Part shown: in pieces, positions 6,181 through 9,189 of the stretch
How the letters are laid out: every line of letters begins with the position of its first letter
Numbering within the stretch: position 1 is the stretch's first letter
DNA from: SYIM01 sp041182885
GTDB lineage: Bacteria; Pseudomonadota; Gammaproteobacteria; Burkholderiales; Burkholderiaceae_E
Assembly (NCBI GenBank): GCA_049423065.1
Contig: JBMSQB010000126.1
Span: 1-9,189 of the forward strand
Direction of reading: 5' to 3'
Length of the DNA stretch: 9,189 nucleotides
Made by a program: the position numbers and the translations under genes
Notes under the pieces: model-generated
What the model saw: only the letters and a program-made list of their open reading frames with translations
The model's database searches: none
What the model was told of the DNA's origin: nothing

Positions 6181-6958
6181 ACACCGGCGGCCGTTTCTCG
6201 GCAAACGCGCGGGCCGCATTCGCGTGGTCTTCGGTGATCATGCAACAGGCCTGGTGCAGCGCTTCGGCCTCGATCGTGGGCGCAAATGCAGCGGCAGCAG
6301 CAAGGCTGGTGACCTGTTTGATATGGCCATAGGCGATCGTGGGGCCGGCTGCCAGTTCAGCCACCATCGCACCGGCTTTCTGCGAGAGTTCTTGCGACGG
6401 AAAGACCTTGGTGAGGAGGCCCATCTCGAGGGCCTCCTGGGCCCCCAGGACCGGCGCGAACATCATCAGCTCGCGCGCCCGTGCAACGCCCAGAATCCGC
6501 GTGAGCAGCCAATTGACGCCAAAGTCGCCAGCGAGCCCGACTCGCGCAAAGGCCGTGGTGAGCTTGGCATCGCTCGCTGCAACGCGAAAATCGCAGGCGA
6601 GCGCAAGGCCCAGGCCTGCGCCTGCCACCGCACCGGGGATCACTGCCACGGTGGGCTTGGCCATGTCGTGGAGCAGGCGAACCGATTCTGCACGGTCACG
6701 AAGCTGGTTGGCGCGTTGCTCGACCGACAAGCCGGCATCGCGACCCGCAGCCATCGCCTTGACATCGCCCCCCGCGCAGAAGGCGCCGCCGCTGCCGGTG
6801 AGCACCACCACGCGAATCGCCGGATCGAGCGCCGCCTCGCGAAGCGCCTCGCACAACTGCGTGGACATCGGCAGCGTGATGGCGTTGCGCGATCCAGGGT
6901 TGTCCAGGGTGAGCGTCATGACCGCACCCCGGGTCTCGCGAAGAACCTGTCCTGTCAT
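6167..6958 (-). CDS. Enoyl-CoA hydratase/isomerase family protein, PaaG-like active site
   Basis: This 263-residue crotonase-fold protein carries LTLDNPGSRNAI (16-27), the oxyanion-hole segment GGAFCAGGDVKAM (57-69), AVIPGAVAGAGLGLALACDF (105-124) and the C-terminal AFAEKRPPVFNGR typical of the family. By hand alignment, the rat hydratase glutamates Glu144 and Glu164 are replaced by Gly117 and Phe137. Asp145 in GLAGDFG matches the catalytic Asp of PaaG-type enoyl-CoA isomerases. An isomerase or another crotonase-type reaction is therefore more likely than simple hydration; this is inference. The start is fixed by AAGGAG 7 nt before ATG 6958. A GTG at 6964 would sit 1 nt from that site and is rejected. 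It lies 35 nt downstream of the cupin gene and is probably co-transcribed with it. Confidence 0.92.
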   Translation of the reverse strand: MTGQVLRETRGAVMTLTLDNPGSRNAITLPMSTQLCEALREAALDPAIRVVVLTGSGGAFCAGGDVKAMAAGRDAGLSVEQRANQLRDRAESVRLLHDMAKPTVAVIPGAVAGAGLGLALACDFRVAASDAKLTTAFARVGLAGDFGVNWLLTRILGVARARELMMFAPVLGAQEALEMGLLTKVFPSQELSQKAGAMVAELAAGPTIAYGHIKQVTSLAAAAAFAPTIEAEALHQACCMITEDHANAARAFAEKRPPVFNGR

Positions 6959-6965
6959 GATCACT

Positions 6966-6971
6966 CTCCTT
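6966..6971 (-). promoter_or_regulatory. Ribosome binding site deciding the enoyl-CoA hydratase-family start
   Basis: The minus strand reads AAGGAG, then 7 nt (AGTGATC), then ATG at 6958. The alternative GTG at 6964 lies only 1 nt from this site, so ATG is the real start. Confidence 0.8.
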
Positions 6972-6993
6972 CAGGTTGCTGCAAGCGGACGAA

Positions 6994-7323
6994 TCAATCG
7001 ACGATGAAAAGGCGCGCTCCGCCCTCGGTAAATGAGCGGTGCGGTTCGGCCCCGTCGGCCACCTGGTAGCTCATGCCGGGCGTGAGGACATAGCACCGTC
7101 CGTCGGCAAGCTCCGTGTGCAACTCGCCCGCGAGGCACAGGAGGATGTGACCTTTGGAGCACCAGTGGTCAGCCAGATAGCCGGGCGAATACTCGACCAT
7201 TCGTACCCGGATGGTACCGAACTGACGGGTTCGCCAGAGGGCGCGGCCACGCTCGCCGGGATGCTCCTCCGGCGCGATCGTCGACCAGTCGGTGGTGCCG
7301 AAGGCAATGTCGGTCATCTGCAT
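6994..7323 (-). CDS. Small cupin-fold protein with D-H-W-C motif
   Basis: This 109-residue single-domain protein is probably a small beta-barrel cupin. Features are TTDWSTIAPEEHPGERG (10-26), ALWRTRQFGTIRVRMVEYSP (28-47), GYLADHWCSKGHILLCLAGE (48-67) and LTPGMSYQVADGAEPHRS (80-97), ending at LFIVD. The histidines at 53, 59 and 95, with Cys55, could bind metal. It resembles a conserved proteobacterial family annotated as 'DHCW motif cupin', whose biochemical role is not known to me. The frame extends upstream to 7398, but the conserved family-like N-terminus begins at MQMTDIAF, so I start at ATG 7323; ATG 7317 is an alternative. The ribosome binding site is weak (GAGAAAG). It is the first gene of a likely two-gene operon with the enoyl-CoA hydratase-family gene and diverges from the EamA transporter. 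Confidence 0.88.
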   Translation of the reverse strand: MQMTDIAFGTTDWSTIAPEEHPGERGRALWRTRQFGTIRVRMVEYSPGYLADHWCSKGHILLCLAGELHTELADGRCYVLTPGMSYQVADGAEPHRSFTEGGARLFIVD

Positions 7324-7426
7324 GCAATGAACTTTCTCGAGACGGATGGTGCGCCGCGGGGCGGCGTGTTTGCTAGGCTCCCGGGAGCCAACGTTCATCG
7401 AAACCCGTCAAGCATAACCGACCCCC
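7324..7426. promoter_or_regulatory. Divergent intergenic region between cupin and EamA transporter genes
   Basis: These 103 bp must hold the promoters of two divergent units. The main visible element is a perfect 14-bp palindrome, GGCTCCCGGGAGCC, at 7376-7389. A weak -10-like TAGGCT (7374-7379, plus strand) overlaps its left arm, but no good -35 box is found. This arrangement would suit an operator, but no regulator gene is adjacent. Confidence 0.4.
7376..7389. repeat. Perfect 14-bp palindrome in divergent promoter region
   Basis: GGCTCCC is followed directly by GGGAGCC, its exact reverse complement. It lies 52 bp from the cupin start and 37 bp from the EamA start. It could be a protein-binding operator or a chance GC-rich palindrome. 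Confidence 0.6.
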
Positions 7427-8323
7427 GTGAGCATCGAACCCTGGTACTGGATTGCGTTTACCGTGGCCGCGGCAGCCGCGCAAAGCGCGCGCAATGCCAT
7501 GCAGCGCGAACTCACCTCGGTGCTCGGCACGGTGGGGGCAACGCAGGTCCGGTTTCTGTATGGCTTGCCGTTTGGCGTTCTTTTTCTCGGCATCGCGATC
7601 ACTGTCACCGGCGACCCGATCCCGGACTTTCAGGCGGTCTCCGTCGCCTGGACTGCAGCTGGTGCGCTCGCCCAGGTGGTGGCCACCGCCCTGATGCTCG
7701 CCGCAATGAAAGAGCGCTCGTTTGTGGTCACGACCGCCCTGGTCAAGGCCGAGCCGGTCTGGGTCGCGATCATGGGGTTCGCACTGCTGGGCGAAACCTT
7801 CGGCTGGCCATTGCTGGCAGGTATTGCGCTCGCCACGGCTGGCGTGCTTTGGCTGTCATGGCCCGCCGCGGGCGCGGGCTGGTCGCTGCGCCCGATTGCG
7901 CTGGGGCTCGCCTCTGGCGCAGTGTTTGCTGCCTCGGCCATTGCCTTCCGTGCCGCCATGCTGTCAATCGATAGCGGCGAGGCGTTTGTTGTCAAGGCGA
8001 CGGCCGTGATGGCGCTGAGCCTCGCAATGCAGGTGGTTGCCCTGGTGGGGTGGATGCTGGTCGCCAACCGCACGCTGTTGATGGAGGTACTCAAAGTCTG
8101 GCGACCGTCACTTGCCACCGGCCTCCTTGCCGCCACCGGATCGCAGTGCTGGTTTCTGGCCTTCGCGATCGAAACCCCGGCCAAGATCCGTACGCTCGGA
8201 TTGATCGAGATCGTGTTCGCGCAGATCATTTCCCGGCGAATCTTCAGTCAGCAGCAGAACCGTAGAGAATTGATCGGCATGGCGGTGCTGCTGGCGGGAG
8301 TGGTGCTGGTGCTGAGAAGCTGA
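7427..8323 (+). CDS. EamA/DMT-family membrane transporter
   Basis: This 298-residue integral membrane protein has about ten hydrophobic helices, at roughly 7-24, 43-61, 72-93, 101-121, 128-145, 155-175, 187-211, 228-248, 256-269 and 282-296. This is the two-times-five-helix layout of the drug/metabolite transporter superfamily. The first half carries the EamA-type segment KAEPVWVAIMGFALLGE (107-123), and the matching position in the second half is LGLIEIVFAQIISRRIF (257-273). It probably moves a small metabolite across the inner membrane, and the substrate cannot be told from sequence. GTG at 7427 is chosen because helix 1 begins at once and the next in-frame Met falls after it. No Shine-Dalgarno site is visible, so the transcript may be leaderless or weakly initiated. 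Confidence 0.92.
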   Translation: MSIEPWYWIAFTVAAAAAQSARNAMQRELTSVLGTVGATQVRFLYGLPFGVLFLGIAITVTGDPIPDFQAVSVAWTAAGALAQVVATALMLAAMKERSFVVTTALVKAEPVWVAIMGFALLGETFGWPLLAGIALATAGVLWLSWPAAGAGWSLRPIALGLASGAVFAASAIAFRAAMLSIDSGEAFVVKATAVMALSLAMQVVALVGWMLVANRTLLMEVLKVWRPSLATGLLAATGSQCWFLAFAIETPAKIRTLGLIEIVFAQIISRRIFSQQQNRRELIGMAVLLAGVVLVLRS

Positions 8324-8381
8324 GCGCCCGCGGTGTCTTGCCATCGGAGCGTCCGCCCACAATCACGCCAAGGTACTCGCC

Positions 8382-8996
8382 ATGAAAACTGATCAGCACT
8401 GGGAGCAGGTCTACCGGAGTCGCTCGACCACCGAGGTGAGCTGGTATCGGGCGCATCTGGAGCGCTCGCTCGAATCGATCCGCCGGATTGCGCCGAACCC
8501 CAACGCAGCGATTCTGGATGTCGGCGCGGGCGCTTCGACCCTCGTAGACGATCTGCTGTCAGCCGGCTACACCCGCCTCTCGGTACTCGATATTGCGGCA
8601 TCCGCGCTCGAATCGACGCGCGCGCGCCTGGGCAAGAGAGCCGCTGAAGTGAACTGGCTTGTCGGCAATGTGCTCGATATTGAACTGCCCGCCCATCACT
8701 TCGATGTCTGGCACGACCGCGCGGTGTTTCATTTCCTCACCAGCGCCTCCGACCGCCAAGCGTATGTCGCACAAATGACCGCTGCCCTTCGCCCGGGCGG
8801 ACACGTGTTGATTGCCACCTTCGGCCCCGAGGGACCCCTTCGCTGCAGCGGACTTGAAGTGGTGCGGTATGACGCGCAGTCGCTGTCAAAGGAACTGGGC
8901 AAGGCATTCAGGCTGATTGACTGGACGCTCGAGCATCACGAGACGCCGGCGGGGGCGACGCAGCAGTTCCTGCACGCCCTGTTCGCGGGAGATTGA
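8382..8996 (+). CDS. Class I SAM-dependent methyltransferase
   Basis: This 204-residue Rossmann-fold methyltransferase carries motif I ILDVGAGAS (44-52, SAM-binding glycine loop), an acidic end of strand 2 at Asp70 (LSVLDIAASAL), DVWHDRAVFHFL (108-119, motif post-II/IV region) and LRPGGHVLIATF (136-147). The N-terminus WEQVYRSRSTTEVSWYR is typical of a common small-molecule methyltransferase group found beside many unrelated genes. The acceptor substrate is unknown. It starts 58 bp after the EamA gene, with AAGG at 8370-8373 as a modest ribosome binding site. TTGCCA (8338-8343) and CACAAT (8358-8363) resemble promoter boxes, but their spacing of 14 bp is too short to trust. The stop codon lies only 6 bp before the terminal repeat. 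Confidence 0.93.
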   Translation: MKTDQHWEQVYRSRSTTEVSWYRAHLERSLESIRRIAPNPNAAILDVGAGASTLVDDLLSAGYTRLSVLDIAASALESTRARLGKRAAEVNWLVGNVLDIELPAHHFDVWHDRAVFHFLTSASDRQAYVAQMTAALRPGGHVLIATFGPEGPLRCSGLEVVRYDAQSLSKELGKAFRLIDWTLEHHETPAGATQQFLHALFAGD

Positions 8997-9002
8997 TCGC
9001 CT

Positions 9003-9057
9003 CGCAGTGGTGCCGGAGGCGGGACTCGCCTACACCGCTTCGCTCTCGCAGGCCGCG
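9003..9057. repeat. Direct repeat, copy 1 (132-bp period)
   Basis: These 55 bp are identical to 9135-9189 at an offset of exactly 132 bp. Identity stops on the left at 9003; positions 9001-9002 (CT) differ from 9133-9134 (GG). The right boundary is unknown because copy 2 is cut by the window edge. Copy 1 begins 7 nt after the methyltransferase stop and lacks the left arm of the hairpin seen before copy 2, so it is the array's edge. Confidence 0.9.
9008..9028 (-). repeat. tRNA 3'-end-like segment, copy 1
   Basis: Read on the minus strand, this 21-nt segment ends ...CCGCCTCCGGCACCA, as do bacterial tRNA 3' ends including CCA. It begins CGAGTCCCG, like the second half of a TΨC arm. The sequence before it (TGTAGG) does not continue as a normal TΨC arm (the conserved TTC is missing), and no acceptor, D or anticodon arm is present. 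It is a fragment or mimic and not a tRNA gene. Confidence 0.6.
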
Positions 9058-9078
9058 GCCGGGCTTGCATGCCCGGCC
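9057..9078. repeat. Inverted repeat (8-bp stem, 6-nt loop)
   Basis: GGCCGGGC (9057-9064), loop TTGCAT and GCCCGGCC (9071-9078) form a perfect GC-only stem. It lies in the repeat-unit spacer. There is no T-run after it (CTTCTCG follows), so it is not a standard intrinsic terminator, but it could stop or stabilise the methyltransferase transcript. Confidence 0.75.
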
Positions 9079-9093
9079 CTTCTCGTCCCGCCC

Positions 9094-9115
9094 GCACAGT
9101 CCGCAGGGACTGTGC
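9094..9115. repeat. Inverted repeat (9-bp stem, 4-nt loop)
   Basis: GCACAGTCC (9094-9102), loop GCAG and GGACTGTGC (9107-9115) form a perfect stem with a tetraloop. It lies 15 bp after the previous hairpin in the same repeat unit. Confidence 0.75.
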
Positions 9116-9124
9116 TCTCCGTCT

Positions 9125-9142
9125 CCACTGCTGGCGCAGTGG
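9125..9142. repeat. Inverted repeat at the repeat-unit junction
   Basis: CCACTG (9125-9130), loop CTGGCG and CAGTGG (9137-9142) form a 6-bp stem. The right arm lies in copy 2, while copy 1 keeps only the right arm (CAGTGG at 9005-9010) and has no left partner. Confidence 0.55.
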
Positions 9143-9189
9143 TGCCGGAGGCGGGACTCGCCTACACCGCTTCGCTCTCGCAGGCCGCG
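9135..9189. repeat. Direct repeat, copy 2 (truncated by window end)
   Basis: This copy is identical to 9003-9057 over all 55 visible bases, including the antisense tRNA-tail-like segment (9140-9160, minus strand). The window ends inside the repeat, so the number of further copies is unknown. Confidence 0.9.

Noticed and set aside
6224..7069. 281-codon forward frame opposite the crotonase-family gene
   Set aside because: It is antisense to a complete crotonase-family gene with a strong ribosome binding site. The translation is low-complexity and rich in Arg, His and Gly.
7324..7398. Longer N-terminus for the cupin gene
   Set aside because: The added 25 residues are basic and unlike the conserved family-style start at MQMTDIAF, and they would consume most of the divergent spacer.
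8338..8363. Promoter for the methyltransferase (TTGCCA / CACAAT)
   Set aside because: The boxes are separated by only 14 bp, and CACAAT is a weak -10 match.
9008..9028. Complete tRNA gene on the minus strand
   Set aside because: Only the 3' portion matches. The TTC of the TΨC loop and the anticodon, D and acceptor 5' arms are not present upstream.
9057..9078. Rho-independent terminator for the methyltransferase gene
   Set aside because: The stem is strong, but the downstream bases are CTTCTCG with no U-tract, so it is listed only as an inverted repeat.
9003..9189. CRISPR array
   Set aside because: The repeats are at least 55 bp with a 132-bp period and the spacer is full of palindromes. 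CRISPR repeats are about 23-47 bp with short unique spacers, and no cas gene is present.

Overview
The window is GC-rich and tightly packed, with short gaps, GTG starts and high-GC third codon positions. Gene content and protein style (PimC/PimD-like acyl-CoA dehydrogenases, an rml order of B-A-C-D, a small 'DHWC' cupin, TACAAT-type promoter) suggest a betaproteobacterium, perhaps Burkholderiales or Rhodocyclales. No rRNA or other phylogenetic marker is present, so this is an inference.

Layout. (1) 3-185 (+): the last 60 residues of a sensor histidine kinase. (2) 191-2520 (-): two adjacent acyl-CoA dehydrogenase genes separated by 2 bp. They look like the two chains of one heteromeric enzyme: the upstream gene keeps a catalytic glutamate and the downstream gene has lost it. 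(3) 2688-6180 (+): a complete dTDP-L-rhamnose pathway, rfbB-rfbA-rfbC-rfbD, which turns glucose-1-phosphate plus dTTP into dTDP-L-rhamnose for surface polysaccharide. (4) 6167-7323 (-): a small cupin gene followed by an enoyl-CoA hydratase/isomerase-family gene, which overlaps the end of rfbD tail to tail. (5) 7427-8323 (+): a ten-helix EamA/DMT transporter, divergent from the cupin. (6) 8382-8996 (+): a class I SAM-dependent methyltransferase. (7) 9003-9189: the start of a 132-bp-period direct repeat, cut by the window edge. Each unit is rich in hairpins and carries, in antisense, a match to a tRNA 3' end including CCA.

Functionally, the rhamnose operon sits between two acyl-CoA catabolism segments. 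Nothing in the sequence links them metabolically, and no glycosyltransferase or O-antigen export gene is present.

Most of the window is ordinary chromosome. I do not see a clear new multi-gene system. The items most worth a second look are the terminal tRNA-tail/hairpin repeat, a perfect 24-bp palindrome inside rfbD, the split-active-site dehydrogenase pair, and the enoyl-CoA hydratase homologue that lacks both hydratase glutamates.
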